A stretch of 64,000 nt of DNA from Adineta ricciae (taxonomy: Eukaryota > Rotifera > Eurotatoria > Adinetida > Adinetidae): positions 1-64,000 of the forward strand of contig CAJNOJ010000201.1 in NCBI GenBank assembly GCA_905250025.1. The letters run 5' to 3'. The notes beneath the pieces are model-generated. The model had not been told where the DNA came from. It worked only from the letters and a program-made list of their open reading frames with translations, and did not search any database. Positions 50,888 to 63,054 of this stretch are shown here, in pieces. A program made the translations under genes and the position numbers. Position 1 is the first letter of the stretch; the number at the start of each line of letters is the position of its first letter.

Positions 50888-51556
50888 AATAAAGAATATT
50901 ATTTGCGTGTTTTGTTTTGTTATCGATCATTTATTTAGGTTTTTGTAACTTTCTTCAGATTAATTTAATCATGATCGATCAAATCTTTTGAACAAGAACC
51001 GACAAATGGAAGACTCTCGTACTTCTTTTATTAGCACCATTACTAATGGTATGACTGAATAGTGAGAAACCTGATGGCGATTAAGCTATTTTCCAAACGG
51101 CCAATTATTTTGCATTATAATAAGAAATACGCGAGAAAAAAAGCTGAACGAGAGAAAGAGATGGAGAAATAGAGGCTATTGTTACATACTAATATAACAA
51201 ATAAAGTGTTGGAAAGATCGTTTGGATTCTTTTCGGGTGTATTGTCGAGACGATTGCACTATGTTCCTTCGACATAGACTGAAGAAGTAGGCAGGCGTTA
51301 TGAAAGAGAGAAACAGAGAAAGTCAGTCCGCTATCGTAAAGAAGGAAAAGAAAAATTCTTCTCTCGATCTTTCTTAAACTTGTTGACGCACGAGAAGAAC
51401 ACATAAAAGAGGAAAAGATGAAGGGAATATAGAAATGTCCTTCGCGCTGTTCTTGACTAAGGCAATGAAAGAAGTACCAACTTCTATATCGTACTTAAGA
51501 TTATGTTAGATGTGAAAATCTACTCGTATTCTTATTTTTCTAGGTTTTTACTCATT
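50888..51556. other. Intergenic between RBM19 and the SLC17-type gene
   Basis: About 670 bp, A/G-rich near 51120-51420, with no supported gene. An acceptor-like TTTCTAG at 51537-51543 just before the next ATG suggests a 5' untranslated exon of the transporter here. Confidence 0.4.
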
Positions 51557-53487
51557 ATGGGTACGGGACAAACAATTATTCTTGTCGATGGTGAGGCTCC
51601 ACCACGTTTCATACCTTCGACACGTTTTACGCTGGGTTTACTTGTCTTTTTTGCTTTCATCGTTCAATATTCTCAACGTGTCAATTTACCCATTGCGATT
51701 GTTTGCATGGTTAACCGTACGAAAGCTGTTGAACATCCACTGTTATTTAATGGAACAACATCAGCCATTACAAATGATTTATCAAGATATTCAAACAAAA
51801 ATGACCTACTTGATTTGACGCCAACAACGCTAAAGCCTATTGTCAAAGCTTTGCACAAGCGAGGCTTTCTCGATGAAAAGAAGTTCAATTGGATTGAATT
51901 ACAACAGCAAATTCTCTTGGGAGGTTATTGGGCAGGATATATATTCACTCAAATGCCAGGTAATTTTGCTTTTCTCTGCTTATTCAATTAAAGAACAATA
52001 AATCCACATTCATTACTAAATTAGGTGGATGGTTGGCAACCACGATCGGCGCTAAATGGGTGTATGCCGGTTCGCTATTCACGAGTTCTGTTACTAGTCT
52101 TGCTATGACAAGCATGTATTTGATGCCAAGTACACATTTCACATTAATGTTCACTCTACGCTTCATCATTGGCCTTGCGCATGGTGTTCTCTTTCCAGCA
52201 ACGATTGCACTTTGGTCATTATGGGCTGTTCCACAAGAACGAAGTACTCTTGCGTCGATCGGATTCTGCGGTACACAATTTGGCACGTCATTAACAATGC
52301 TTCTTGGCGGGCTTTTATGTCGCTATCTATCTTCCGGGTGGATGTACTTGTTCTCTTTTACAAGCGTCATTGGTTTTATCTGGTTATGTCTATGGATAAT
52401 GCTAACATCAGATTCTCCAAATAACCACCGTACGATTAGTAGTCATGAACGAGATTATATCTGCAAACTAACTGGGAGCACGGGAAAGAAACGTTCAATG
52501 TCGTTAGGATCGATACCATGGAAAAATATCTTTACATCGAAACCATTAATTGCATTATTCATATCACATATCGCCAATTTATTTGGTTTATTCTTCTTTT
52601 TGACAAATCTTGGCAAAATTCTTACTGAACTTCTTCGCATACCAACACAATATACTGGTTATATCTTAGCTTGTGGATTCTTTCTCACACTTCTAAGTAG
52701 TCTATCATCAGGTAAATGATTTCCAAGCAAAAGACGCCTGTTAACTGGTGGACGAAAATTTCTTTCTAGGTATAATTGCTGATAATCTCGTTCGAAGCAA
52801 TGTTATGACATTGACTACTGCAAGAAAACTGTTCAATTCGTTAACATCGTTTATTCCTGTTCTATGCATGATATCATTCTATTTTTGCGATCATTCAAAA
52901 AAACTACTAGGCATTGCCACTGTGCTCGTGTACCTCGCTGGTTCCGGTAAGTCCGATCGAGCGAAAAAAGACTTCCTCTCACGTCTATTCGATGTCTTTC
53001 TGGTGAAGTGAAATACGAGCTTGCCTATTAACATCACTCTCACAGGAAGGAAAGTTAATAAATACGAGAAGACGAGAAATCATAAAAATTCGGTACAATG
53101 ACTCGAATGACGTCAGAGTGTCCTGACATTTAATTTGTTTTTCTAGGATTGGGTTACGGAAGCGGTTATTGTGTGAATTTTGCCGATATTGTCCCAGCAT
53201 ACTCAGGCGTCATTTTTGGTTTCGCCAATACATTTGCTTCATTGGCTGGTCTTATCGGAAACATCGTTGCTGGTATGGTTGTCACGAAACCAGTTTTAGA
53301 GCAATGGAGAAAATTATACGTTATGTTTGCCATTGTTTACTTTATTGGTGGTATTGCGTTTCTATTCTTCGGTACCGCAGTACCACGTAAATGGGCGAAA
53401 TTTCAATCAGCAGTTGCCGAAAAAGAGAAGAAATTGAATGATGAAGAAAGTGTGCCTATGAATGAGCAAAAGCAGATCAAAGCTTAG
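51557..53487 (+). CDS. SLC17-family organic anion / phosphate transporter (MFS)
   Basis: Four or five exons encode about 520 residues with 10-12 membrane segments. TM1 contains LGLLVFFAFIVQYSQRVNLPIAIVCMV, typical of SLC17 (sialin, vesicular glutamate and Na/phosphate type). A glycosylated luminal loop with N-x-T/S follows, then GGYWAGYIFTQMPGGWLA, the SLC17 hallmark. Later motifs are LRFIIGLAHGVLFPA, WAVPQERSTLASIGFCGTQFG and NFADIVPAYSGVIFGFANTFAS. The substrate cannot be told from the sequence; these carriers move anionic amino acids, sialic acid or nucleotides across lysosomal, synaptic-vesicle or plasma membranes. The acidic/basic C-terminal tail (EKEKKLNDEESV) is cytosolic. ATG 51557 is preferred; an earlier in-frame ATG at 51503 is separated by an acceptor-like site. 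Confidence 0.85.
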
Positions 53488-53877
53488 ATGAATATCTAGT
53501 CTTCTTTGTTGAACTTCCGTCCACTGTGATTAATCTCAATAGTCATTAATATCAATATTTCGCACAGTTAATTAGTATATGTGGCCAATGAAATTTATAC
53601 AATTTTCTTTTTCGTTGAATGTTAGTTACCGTTGTATTTTATTTATTCGTTGTATTTATTGGTGCAATGTCATTTAAGATGTATTTTTCCCCTTCTAGTC
53701 ATTTTATTTATAACACTCGTATATATATATATAATAAAAATAATTCTATGTTTGAAAGGAAACTTTGTTTTCTTTTTGGATGAATAGTTACGAGTTTTGA
53801 GATAATTGCATGCTGGAATAACCGTTGGAAGATTTGCGTTCTAGAGAAACTTGTTGTAATATTCTTCACGTTTCTAG
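53488..53877. other. Intergenic between the SLC17-type gene and MRPL58
   Basis: 390 bp, T/A-rich, with a (TA)n run near 53722-53734. It holds the transporter's 3' UTR and the MRPL58 promoter. Confidence 0.4.
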
Positions 53878-54757
53878 ATGAATCCAATCACTAATTTTGT
53901 CTATCGACAATGCTTAGCGTTATCTACTCGACAATTTTTAATAACTAGTCGAACGTATAAGTCGAATTTATCGTATGATAAATTGTTTCCTAAGTCCCAC
54001 TCACTTGACGTGCTATCCGGACCAATCCAAGCGGTAAGATGGAAATGTAAAGACTTGCTTGAATTGATATTACAACAACTTTTAGCCGACGAATGAATCG
54101 ACTGGAAAGGAAAAATTCAATGGATTTATTCCAATAGGTAAAAGGAGATTCGTTGAGAAATGTGATGGTTAATTCATTGTTTAGATAAACTCGACGTTAC
54201 TCATCGACATGCACGAGGCCCAGGTGGTCAGCATGTGAATAAAAGTAAGTTGTACAATGTATTTCGATAATTAGATTTCATGGTCTTTCAACTAGCATTA
54301 ACCGGAGTGGAAATTCGATTTCATGTCGAGTCAGCAACATGGATACCTGAGTCGATAAAACCTCGTTTTTGTGATATGGTTTGTTTCATTGGTATCTATT
54401 TCAGAGATGAAACTTGACATTGAACTTTATCTTTAGAATCACACACGTATTAACCGTGATGGTTACTTTATAATATTCTCCGATGAAACGCGTCATAGAT
54501 TGCTGAATCAAGCACACTGTTTAGATCGAATTCGCGCTCTGATTCGAGAAGCAAGTCTTATTCCGAAAGGATTGAGTGATGAGGAGAGAAAAACAATTGA
54601 ACAGAGGTAAATTACCGTTGAACAGAATGACTACGAATCTGATATTCTATGTATGTGTTTTAGAAAGAAAGCTGCATCTCAGGAACGTGTGATTCGTAAG
54701 CGAATTCAATCAATGCATAAACAAGAAAGAAAGCCGTCCTCGACAGACTTAAATTAA
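53878..54757 (+). CDS. MRPL58: Mitochondrial peptidyl-tRNA hydrolase ICT1 / mL62
   Basis: Six exons encode about 200 residues. The N-terminus (MNPITNFVYRQCLALSTRQF) is basic and Ser/Thr-rich, fitting a mitochondrial presequence. The second exon supplies the linker (NESTGKEKFNGFIPIDKLDV). The release-factor-like domain has the catalytic GGQ in RGPGGQHVNK, then GVEIRFHVESATWIP and INRDGYFIIFSDETRHR. A basic C-terminal helix (KKAASQERVIRKRIQSMHK) fits the mRNA channel of a stalled ribosome. The enzyme hydrolyses peptidyl-tRNA on stalled mitoribosomes and is an integral large-subunit protein. The length is family-typical. It is tail-to-tail with the ENaC-type gene, less than 200 bp away. Confidence 0.9.
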
Positions 54758-54948
54758 GACTTGAACATGGTTTGTTCTTTGTTTTTTATATATTTGTTGT
54801 AATAGAAAACAAGTGTTCACTTAGAAATAATATACTGAAGTGATATGCACACGATGGCAAAAGTGAAAAAAAAATTTCTCGATTGACATGGAAATCTTTG
54901 TTGTTCTTAGTAGATTTACTCTTCGTTGCTACATATCTCGCCGCATAG

Positions 54949-56624
54949 TTACAATCTTGTATTACGTTGTTTTTGCGTTCCGATGGGTTTTCGTTGAAAG
55001 AGAGTACATTGATGCCGAAGCAATCGGTAAATCATCTCCGCAACTTCCATTAATGAGAGAAAGCTGATACCAATCCAGAGACCTGTCTGGCCACCGATGT
55101 TTGAAATAATATCAACAGCACCAAGTGTGGCTTGTTGTGTGTAACTTTCGACAGTTGTAGATTCACAAATAATGTCGAGACTAACAAAATTCTCTCGAAT
55201 TTCTTCTTTCCATGTTTCATTCCAAGTCGACGTTAATGGAATAGAAGTTGACTCAACAAATTGTTTGATACTATTCATGGACCAACGAGGCGGTGCTAAG
55301 CCAGAAGATATTTTCAATACAAATTCAGTGCTTGAGCATTCCAAACCACAATCTCCAGCATATTTCTCATAAATAGAAGCGAAACTTTGAAAGACAGAAA
55401 TTGCCTCTGCATAACATGGATCGGATGCGTTGCATAAACTAGCGTAAACTGTTGTCGTAGATCCAAATGGAATAATATAACGACTCCCCCATTGAAAAGG
55501 GTTCACACAGCCACATTGTTGGTATCTAAGAATAAGGTAGTGCATGAAAAAAAGAGTTAATTCTGTCCGGAATATTCATACGTATACGCCTGCATAGCAA
55601 CATCATAGCATAACTGTTGCGAATAACTATAGTTAGCTTCGGAAAATTGATCATAAAATGTTTGCAATCTAGGTGTAATCTGATCAGCACAGGTCGTGTA
55701 GGGTGATGGCAAGAAAGTGTTTTGTCTCTTGTAATAGCCAAGTCTATGTTTACGACCAGGGGCCAATTGAATGCCAAAAGCTTCTACACGAGGCAGCTCT
55801 GTATTATCGTGTACCATTGCTACTAAACTTATAGCTAAATATGAGTGATAACAAACGATAGATGAACCACCATCACAAAATCAGTTAGTTATCTTACCAT
55901 CACTGAGATGCGGAACGTATTGTTGACTATGTATGTAAAGATCCAAATGAAGTTCGCCACTATATCCGTTTTCATTATTATAATGTATGGTATTATTATT
56001 AATACGAGGCGATTGAGCATTGAATGTATAACATGAACCGTATACAGGCGAAGCGAATTGCACGAAATCATTGACGGAACAATTCATACGATTGTAAGTA
56101 CATTTAATCAACATTGAACTCAACGGATAATAGAACTGATTCAACGATCCGTTTCGATTGAGTATATACTGCGTGTAATCCATGATGTATGATGCTTGTT
56201 CCTCAGTAAATGTCGTGATATCATTTGTATTAGTTAGATTCAATGCATTTGTATAATTAAGAAAAGGTTCTATGAATTGATCATACCGCAATGGAGAATT
56301 GTTACAGATGGTCACAGCAGCGAACGTCTGTGGCCATATATCAGCAAATCCTATTAATGTTAGTGTAGGATATTGGAAATAGGCAAGAACTGCTTGAATG
56401 ATAAAGTAGCACATAATGCCCAGAAATGCTAAGAATGAAATGAGCCAAAAAATTCGGTTGTGCATACTTTTACTGCGCGCAATACCGGGGATGCCATGGG
56501 TTGAAGTATTTAGACTAAACTCTTTGATGATGTCCCGATGTTGATTGTACCTTGCAGGTGCGTGTAATGCGCTACGGTCTATCGGAAATACAGTAGTAAT
56601 ATTCTTGATCGTAGGATTCAACAT
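54949..56624 (-). CDS. DEG/ENaC/ASIC-family cation channel
   Basis: Three exons join in frame (introns near 55816-55899 and 55524-55580). The cytosolic N-terminus has the conserved His-Gly gating motif (STHGIPGIARS). TM1 is IFWLISFLAFLGIMCYFII. The extracellular domain is large and Asn-glycosylated with Cys-rich finger and thumb regions (QQCGCVNPF, GDCGLECSST). TM2 is GLWIGISFLSLMEVAEMIY and contains the GxS selectivity motif (GIS) near its start. The C-terminus is short and basic. The channel should be trimeric, sodium-permeable and amiloride-sensitive; it may be peptide- or proton-gated, as in FaNaC and ASICs, which is inference. ATG 56624 is the first in frame; an acceptor-like ATAG just upstream suggests an additional 5' exon. 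Confidence 0.85.
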
Positions 56625-56678
56625 TGAGAATCTCTGTTCTCTGGATGTTTTCTCGCTCTCTGTTAACGCCGCTGACAA

Positions 56679-58269
56679 ATAAGTTTCGATTCTCTATCAA
56701 TATAGCACTCGCCACAATGTTTATATAATTCAATGAAAGAGACCGGTGACATAATTTCTCTGATATATTAACTGAATAAACTATATAAGTGCACAAAATA
56801 TCATGCGTTCCGACCTCTTAAAATCATGACACTGAATCAATATTTGTTAAAAAAAGAGAGGCTTGTTTTTATTCACAACTCTTGTAACGTACTCAAACAG
56901 GAGAACCAGTTGTTAAGCATAATTACACATCTGTGAAAATGTGACGAATAATCTAATTCAGTAAAACAAGTTTTAATAGAACAGAATAATAACTCGTTAC
57001 CGATCTGTAAATCTGTTCAAGTATCAAAACTTGGAGTGACAACGGCAACATCGAGTATCGTCTGTTACGTACAACGCTCTAGATGAAGTTCATTGCTTTA
57101 TTTAGCTTCGCAGACGATACGGGTGACTCATACTCGTAAGTATATCTGCACTTATATATCTTTTATATTTATCACATATAGGCAATAAGCGAAACTATAT
57201 TATTTTCGTGTTCTAGGCCTTAATAACGACTAATGCCCATGTGAATGATACTCCATACACAATCTAATACATTACGATACCAATATTAACACTTCCGGAT
57301 TTGTACTTCGAGTGCAAATACATATTCTGTAGCAAATTAGTAGTATCGAAACAGCTACGAATACAAAGCTTGAATACTTATAGTGACCATCACAAGAATA
57401 AATGCTTGGTCTTCAGTCTCATCAACTTCCACTTAATAATAATCATCCGCAGCGATATATTTTCTCTTTGTAACTGGTACTACACGTTTATTTTTCGTTA
57501 ATTTAAATACATGGACGATCAAGTCCAATACTTCCAATTTACATTTGCCATACACGTAATTTATAGCCTATTTCTCACGTAGCATAAGGTTCTGCTTGAT
57601 CGCTGCAAGTTCGCGATCTTCTTCAACATCTCGCGCTGACAATATTTCGTATATTAGATGTAAATGAAGCAGTTTTGGGATGGATATGTATCAAAGCGCT
57701 AGGGAAAAAGTAATTGAAGATAAATAAAGCTCTTATACAAGTATTTCAACGACTTACTTTCAGTTGATATCAGCTAGAAATAGATTATCGATAGGACTGA
57801 CTTTTTTCGAACAAAAAACACTGATTGACCTAAATCATCTTTGATTTGATCATTGTTTTTAAGTGAGCATATCTTCACCGAAACTATGTATCGGCGAATG
57901 GCTGCTGCTTCTCTCATAGTGTCGATGTTCGTGTACTGAATATAAGACTATTTACAAAATGTATGCAAGATTAAATCTGATCTATGCAATTTCGTTGTTT
58001 TCCTCTGTTTTATTTCTATTGCTTCTTCATTTTGACGGCTAATATTGAAAGTTGAGTCCTTCTCTTTTTTTCTTTTGCTTCGACATAATTTTTCAGATAT
58101 CATTTCTGAACGACTAAATACATAGTTACCATTGCTCGAGTAACGTAATAGAAGATTTTTTTCTCTAAACTTTTTAGACTCTCTACCTCGTTGATATCGG
58201 TAATCACTCAAATTATTTATAGAGAAAATATATGTGTATACAATGATTTCTTATTAATTTGTTTTCAAG
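56679..58269. other. Intergenic, no gene recognised
   Basis: About 1.6 kb upstream of the ENaC-type gene, very AT-rich. Short frames on both strands show no family resemblance. I see no repeat or RNA gene. Confidence 0.45.
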
Positions 58270-58418
58270 CATTGAAAGCACCGAATCCATCGATGCATAA
58301 TAAAAATAGTTCGCAATATATGCAAAAAAAGCAAATCGTAATTGATGACAATGGTGACCTAGTCGACTATTTTGAGAGTGATAGTTTATTTGGCTTCGAA
58401 AAGAAAATAATTGAATGA
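58270..58418 (+). CDS. Possible 3' exon of an unidentified small gene
   Basis: After an acceptor-like TTTCAAG a frame of about 49 codons reads through KAPNPSMHNKNSSQYMQKK and DDNGDLVDYFESDSLFGFE before TGA at 58416-58418. The composition is protein-like, but there is no recognised family and no matching 5' exon. It may be a remnant. It faces the GPCR gene tail to tail. Confidence 0.25.
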
Positions 58419-58513
58419 ATTTGCACTAATCGTATATATCAACAAATAATTCGATTTTTATTCAATACTTTAGTGAGCTTCATACTGGTGCACAACTGAA
58501 AAAAAGGAATGTA

Positions 58514-59674
58514 CTACACTTCTAGTTTTATTCTGTCATAGATTTCTCCTCTGATGTAATAATCGTTGAGTGTTGAGATCGTCATTACAGGTTCTAGTGC
58601 TGTTCCCTGTTGCCATGTCTTGTATTTCATTTCGAATTCTTGTACTTGGGCTTGTTTACTAGCTGCATGCAAACAACATAACTTTTTGCATATAAACGAA
58701 CGTTGAAATTCCTTCACGTAGTATCGATTCGGTAAAATATATATAAAAAACGTTAACATTTGTGGAATATGAACACAAAGAATGAATCCAGTATGAAGAT
58801 GCATGTAGAATCGATTTGACAATAGATCATGTGTATACAAAACATAGTGTAAGATGGCGTACGGAGCTGAACATAGAACAATGAGCAGTGATGGCCAAAG
58901 AATATCCTGATATAATAACCAATTTTGGAACCAGTTCTGCTTGTGCTGTTGTATTCTTATGAATAGAAATGTCATACATATTAAATGAATGATACACGCA
59001 GTAAATACATAAATATAAGAGATGAAATTGTTGAAATCGAGCCAAATCCGATGTGTATAGTCTTTAAAAGTGCAGTAAAATTGGTCCGTCCGATTAGTGA
59101 TTGCATGACGAGCGAAGATTTTGTCAAGATTCGATATTGAAACAATGATAAGAAGATTAAACGTAACAAACAAAGCACATTTACGAGATCGAAACCGATC
59201 GAAACAAAAACATCGACATAGAATGTTCTCAACAGTAATCGCTGCGCTCATCAGAATACTTGTATTACTGAAAATAAGAAACAAATATGGATAAATATGA
59301 CAAATCCATTGACTGAAGAAAAATCCATTCGGTAGAAACGTAATAAGGATGTTTATCAAAAACAAAGCCATAGTGATCAATCCACATAATGCATACATGA
59401 TCAAATAAACTCCACTTACAGTAAATCGTATACGATCATGTAAGAATGTTACCAAACTGATGATATTGTTCATTAAACCAAAACAAGCAAAGAAAATCAC
59501 AATGAGAAAGTAATATCGACGTAATACGGATGTATCATGGATCAATTCACTGAACGATGGCAAGGTTTGACCATTGTATCGAATCTCAAGAACTTTACCA
59601 GCTATATTAGCACACATATTCGTCAGACATGGACCATGTCCAATACAACTATCGGCATCCGCGCATAATTTCAT
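58514..59674 (-). CDS. Seven-transmembrane receptor with Cys-rich N-terminus (5' end probably missing)
   Basis: About 386 residues in the last exon. The N-terminal 30 residues are Cys-rich (CADADSCIGHGPCLTNMC), like the end of an EGF-type module, then NGQTLPSFSELIHDTSV. Seven membrane segments follow: TM1 YYFLIVIFFACFGLMNNII, TM2 YLIMYALCGLITMAL, TM3 LFLIFSNTSILMSAAIT, and TM7 HTGFILCVHIPQMLTFFIYI. TM3 ends with ENILCRCF in place of DRY. The C-tail is Cys/Lys-rich (KKLCCLHAASK). It is a diverged rhodopsin-like receptor of the kind expanded in bdelloids. ATG 59674 is followed directly by the Cys-rich stretch with no signal peptide, and an acceptor-like GTAG precedes it, so upstream exons with more extracellular domains are likely. 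Confidence 0.65.
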   Translation of the reverse strand: MKLCADADSCIGHGPCLTNMCANIAGKVLEIRYNGQTLPSFSELIHDTSVLRRYYFLIVIFFACFGLMNNIISLVTFLHDRIRFTVSGVYLIMYALCGLITMALFLINILITFLPNGFFFSQWICHIYPYLFLIFSNTSILMSAAITVENILCRCFCFDRFRSRKCALFVTFNLLIIVSISNLDKIFARHAITNRTDQFYCTFKDYTHRIWLDFNNFISYIYVFTACIIHLICMTFLFIRIQQHKQNWFQNWLLYQDILWPSLLIVLCSAPYAILHYVLYTHDLLSNRFYMHLHTGFILCVHIPQMLTFFIYILPNRYYVKEFQRSFICKKLCCLHAASKQAQVQEFEMKYKTWQQGTALEPVMTISTLNDYYIRGEIYDRIKLEV

Positions 59675-59952
59675 TGCGAAACGCGCTACGATCAAACGTC
59701 GAAAATAACTGATAACTTTATTCCGGACTCAATGAATGTTCGATTTGCATAGGAGAAAGCTTCTACTTCATTCGATATGAATAAGAACCATTTTCTATTC
59801 CAATTGTTTCTTTTTTTACTCTATGCTAATGTACTCTTTCACTTGATTTAACTATTGTTTGTACAAAAGTTTGTTTTCTCGGATTTTATTACTAAATAAA
59901 ACTTGAAATAAAATAACGGATGCTAAAAGAAAACTGTCTGGAAACAGCTTGT

Positions 59953-61006
59953 TTACAATCGCATTGATTCACTCATTGTATTCGCTAAATCTTGACGATA
60001 ATGACTATGTTCATCCGTGCTTAATGTATCATGCAAACAACGATCAAAGTTCGCATCGTGAATATGATTTATTGGCATAGCTGATTTGTATCGATAGAAC
60101 GAAAGATCTTCAACTAATACTTGAGCTGGTCCTACGAAATAGAAAGACGAGAGATCGTTTGAAAAATAAAATGACATTCAACTAACCTTTGCCGAGTGTT
60201 TTACAATGTTCTGTAAGTAAATTCAAAACCTTGTCATGACGATATTCAAGAAACGTTCGAATATCATCCAAAGAGAAATCTTTTTCCGCTGCATAATAGA
60301 TCGATGTCAAAGCGGGTGCCAGGAACGGCCATTTAGCACGAAGATTGACTAATTCTTCGTACATTCGATATCTTTCACCGTTGCCAAAGAAACCCTTCTC
60401 CCAGTCAGGTTGATCATTGATCGTTGATATATTCGAATCTGTATCACGTTCATGCTCATCATTTGCCTGTCTGTCGTCGAACATATTTGATGCGTACTTT
60501 GTTCGTAATTCGATGATTCGTTTAGCTGAAAGAAACTGTTCAGCTGATAAGGACCCTTTTAATTCTAACGCATCGTTATCGAATGTATTCAATGCGTCAG
60601 CTAAACGCGACAATTTCATTTGAGCACGATCATCCATGTATTGTAAAACATTTTGATTAGCTTCATTGATGCGTCTGATAATATCACGTTGCATAGCTTC
60701 CGCTTTGGCACGTGCATCAGCACGTTGCCGTTCAATAAATGAACGAACTTCATTTTGACTCTGTTGTCGATTGAGTTCCATCTACGAAGACGAAATGAAA
60801 TAGATACGATGATGATTTTGTTGAAAATGTACTTGTTTAGCGATGTCATTCATCTCTTGTAAAACATATCGTTTGTGTACTCGAACACACATATCACAGT
60901 AAGCTTTTTGGCAATGTTTACATCGATGCCTAGCTGGTGAGGTGCACGATGGTTCCACACAAGTTTGACCATCGAGCGATAAACGTTGAGCATGGTAATC
61001 AGACAT
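59953..61006 (-). CDS. B-box / coiled-coil protein
   Basis: Three exons (introns 60783-60833 and about 60133-60189) give about 315 residues. Residues 15-45 form a B-box-like zinc-binding segment (CVEPSCTSPARHRCKHCQKAYCDMC-x3-H; read in pieces). A long coiled coil follows (residues 55-150, with RQRADARAKAEAMQRDIIRR and LSRLADALNTFDND). The C-terminal part (WEKGFFGNGERYRMYEELVNL; TLGKGPAQVLVEDLSFYRYK) has no known fold. No RING or NHL domain is present, unlike the other B-box gene at 24480-25980. It is possibly a TRIM-derived scaffold. ATG 61006 is the first true ATG in frame. Confidence 0.6.
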
Positions 61007-61321
61007 TGTCAAATCTGAATAGATAAGCAGACGTCTTTTTCTTCTATAGTCAAAATTCGACTATATATTACTTACTATTGATGTTTAAATGGATATGTCA
61101 AGCGAATGCAATGAATGCATGCGATTCTTCTTCTCTAGTATATATGTACATCGAAGATCGAGGTATATCGATTCTATGCTCGACGATCCTAACCGCCGGT
61201 ATATGTTTGCACTCTCCTGTTCTGTTATAAATGATTCATTGATATGTCTACATGTTTATTTGAAATTCTTAGAATAGATTGCTTTTTACAATATGGACAT
61301 TTCGAGTTCATGTTCACGTCA
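61007..61321. other. Intergenic between claudin-like gene and B-box gene
   Basis: 315 bp that should hold the B-box gene promoter and the claudin-like gene 3' UTR. Nothing else seen. Confidence 0.35.
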
Positions 61322-61807
61322 TTAAAGACCTCGTGACGTCGGCAGGGTAATGGTGGGCGGTTGTGTAATTGACCTTGCTGCTGATTTTTCGTTTATTGTA
61401 GTTCCAAACCAGAAAGCAAGTATGATCGAAGCGAAATACGCGAATGCATGGCCAGTAACAACTAATTCATAACTATAGCCGATAATTTTCGCGTGACGTA
61501 AATAGCTTGCCGTAGAGATCAAAAGAAAGAGTGTACCAATGATCAGTAAACACAATGGAATGTATCGAAATTTCCGTGGAAATGCCCGGATAAGTAAAAT
61601 AATAAGTAGAATGAAGCTAGCCACAAGACAGAGAAGAGATAAAATTGTCAGTGTCGCTGTCGAAGGTGAACAAACATTGTTACAATTCCATAGACCGTAA
61701 CCATTTCTTAACCATTTCGGAGTAGTCAAACCGATTAATGTGAACAATGTTGCAACACCAGCAATACCTGCAGTGATTGCTAAGATTGTAGATTCACTTA
61801 GTTTCAT
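61322..61807 (-). CDS. Claudin/PMP22-like four-pass membrane protein
   Basis: Single exon, about 161 residues with four hydrophobic segments. TM1 is ILAITAGIAGVATLFTLIGL. The first extracellular loop contains PKWLRNGYGLWNCNNVC, the W-GLW-C-C signature of claudins and PMP22/EMP proteins. TM2 is LTILSLLCLVASFILLIILL, TM3 is YIPLCLLIIGTLFLLIS and TM4 is AFAYFASIILAFWFG. The loop between the signature and TM2 is much shorter than in classical claudins, so it is probably a diverged member. The function would be cell-cell junction or membrane organisation. ATG 61807 is used; the frame is open further upstream without ATG. Confidence 0.65.
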   Translation of the reverse strand: MKLSESTILAITAGIAGVATLFTLIGLTTPKWLRNGYGLWNCNNVCSPSTATLTILSLLCLVASFILLIILLIRAFPRKFRYIPLCLLIIGTLFLLISTASYLRHAKIIGYSYELVVTGHAFAYFASIILAFWFGTTINEKSAARSITQPPTITLPTSRGL

Positions 61808-62336
61808 ATCACGTATGGATGAAACAAAACAGGATGTCAACACGAATAAGACCGATGGCTCAAAGTAAAGTTCAGCGTGTAGAACAGTAGAAATGTAACA
61901 CGATGAGAAGAACGAACAAGGATGAAATAGATTTGTTTAATACTAAACACTTCCCACAACAATCGAATCAATTGTCTCCGAATTCGATTAATCTATTTCG
62001 ATAGCAAGTCGAAATGAAAAGATTAAGACCGGTTAGTCAGAAGTACCGAAGAAGCATGACAACGTTTTTTTCTTCAAAGGTCATTGAAAATCGCTTTCTT
62101 CAAGTGAGTTAATAATGAAATTAATTGTAAATTTAAAATAGAAAAACGAATGATTTATGTTCGTGACTTTTGTAGTAAAGATCAGTGTATAGTTTAATAT
62201 CAATTGAATACGTGACATTTGTACGCCTCTTCTCTCTAAGAGACGAACGAACGTATGACACCTACGATCTCTTGCGAACGATGTCCTATTTTCTCTTTTA
62301 CTTTTATTTCATAAGTAACAACAAGACAACGTTTTC
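61808..62336. other. Intergenic between claudin-like gene and POLR1H
   Basis: About 530 bp, AT-rich, no gene. It holds the promoter of the claudin-like gene and the short POLR1H 3' flank. Confidence 0.4.
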
Positions 62337-62901
62337 CTAAGAATTTTCGATTTCTTGAAATCTAAATACAAAACAAAATAAGAATGAAATATTCATCGAA
62401 TCTGTCATTATGAATACATACGAGCATTTCGGACACAAATAGAAAACTGTTTGTCCTTCTACAATACACATGAAAAACATACACTTAGTCATTTGAATTC
62501 AAATAACGAATAAATTACCATCAGCTGAACGTAATTGTCGCGTCGTAAACGCCATTTCGTCATTTCCACAACGTGGACATTTTCGTTGAATCTAATTTGT
62601 CACATTCGTCTATGGATAAAGCCAACTTCCAAATCTACTTACCATTGTTCCTTCAATTGTATCTCCAGCATCCGATTCTTTTCTTTCATCACGAGTCGAT
62701 CGAAAATCGACATGAACCGTCGATTGCGCCCCATGAAAAACTATTAAAACAATGTTCTTCCATCAAAATCAAAGATCGTTCCAAACCTGATATATCTTGA
62801 ATTTTCCTACACAATAAACATTGAATCATCGATGAGCCATCCGGTAATGGTAAAATCGTTCCGCAAGCTGGACAAAAGTCTTGATCGAATGTGTTACTCA
62901 T
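62337..62901 (-). CDS. POLR1H: RNA polymerase I subunit RPA12
   Basis: A gene assembled from five small exons, too fragmented to show as one long frame. Exon 1 gives the N-terminal zinc ribbon (FCPACGTILPLPDG, QCLLCRKIQDIS). Exon 2 is the linker (FHGAQSTVHVDFRST). Exon 3 begins IQRKCPRCGNDEMAFTTRQL and holds the first half of the TFIIS-like C-terminal ribbon, with RSADEGQTVFYLCPKC completed in exon 4. Exon 5 ends SFQEIENS. The acidic RSADEGQT loop that TFIIS-type ribbons use for transcript cleavage is present (Asp-Glu). The protein supports cleavage and termination by Pol I in the nucleolus. The length of about 125 residues is normal. All splice sites are GT-AG and in phase. Confidence 0.9.
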
Positions 62902-63054
62902 CTAATGAAATAAAACATCTCTCCTAAAACTTGTCGTAAAGGCGTATTTGATCAGAAATTGAAACTCTAGTTTGGTTTTATTTTCGAGAATAAAAGAAAT
63001 ACATCATACATGTGCATGGAAAAAGAAAAATAGAATTCTGCTTGTTCGTTTTTC

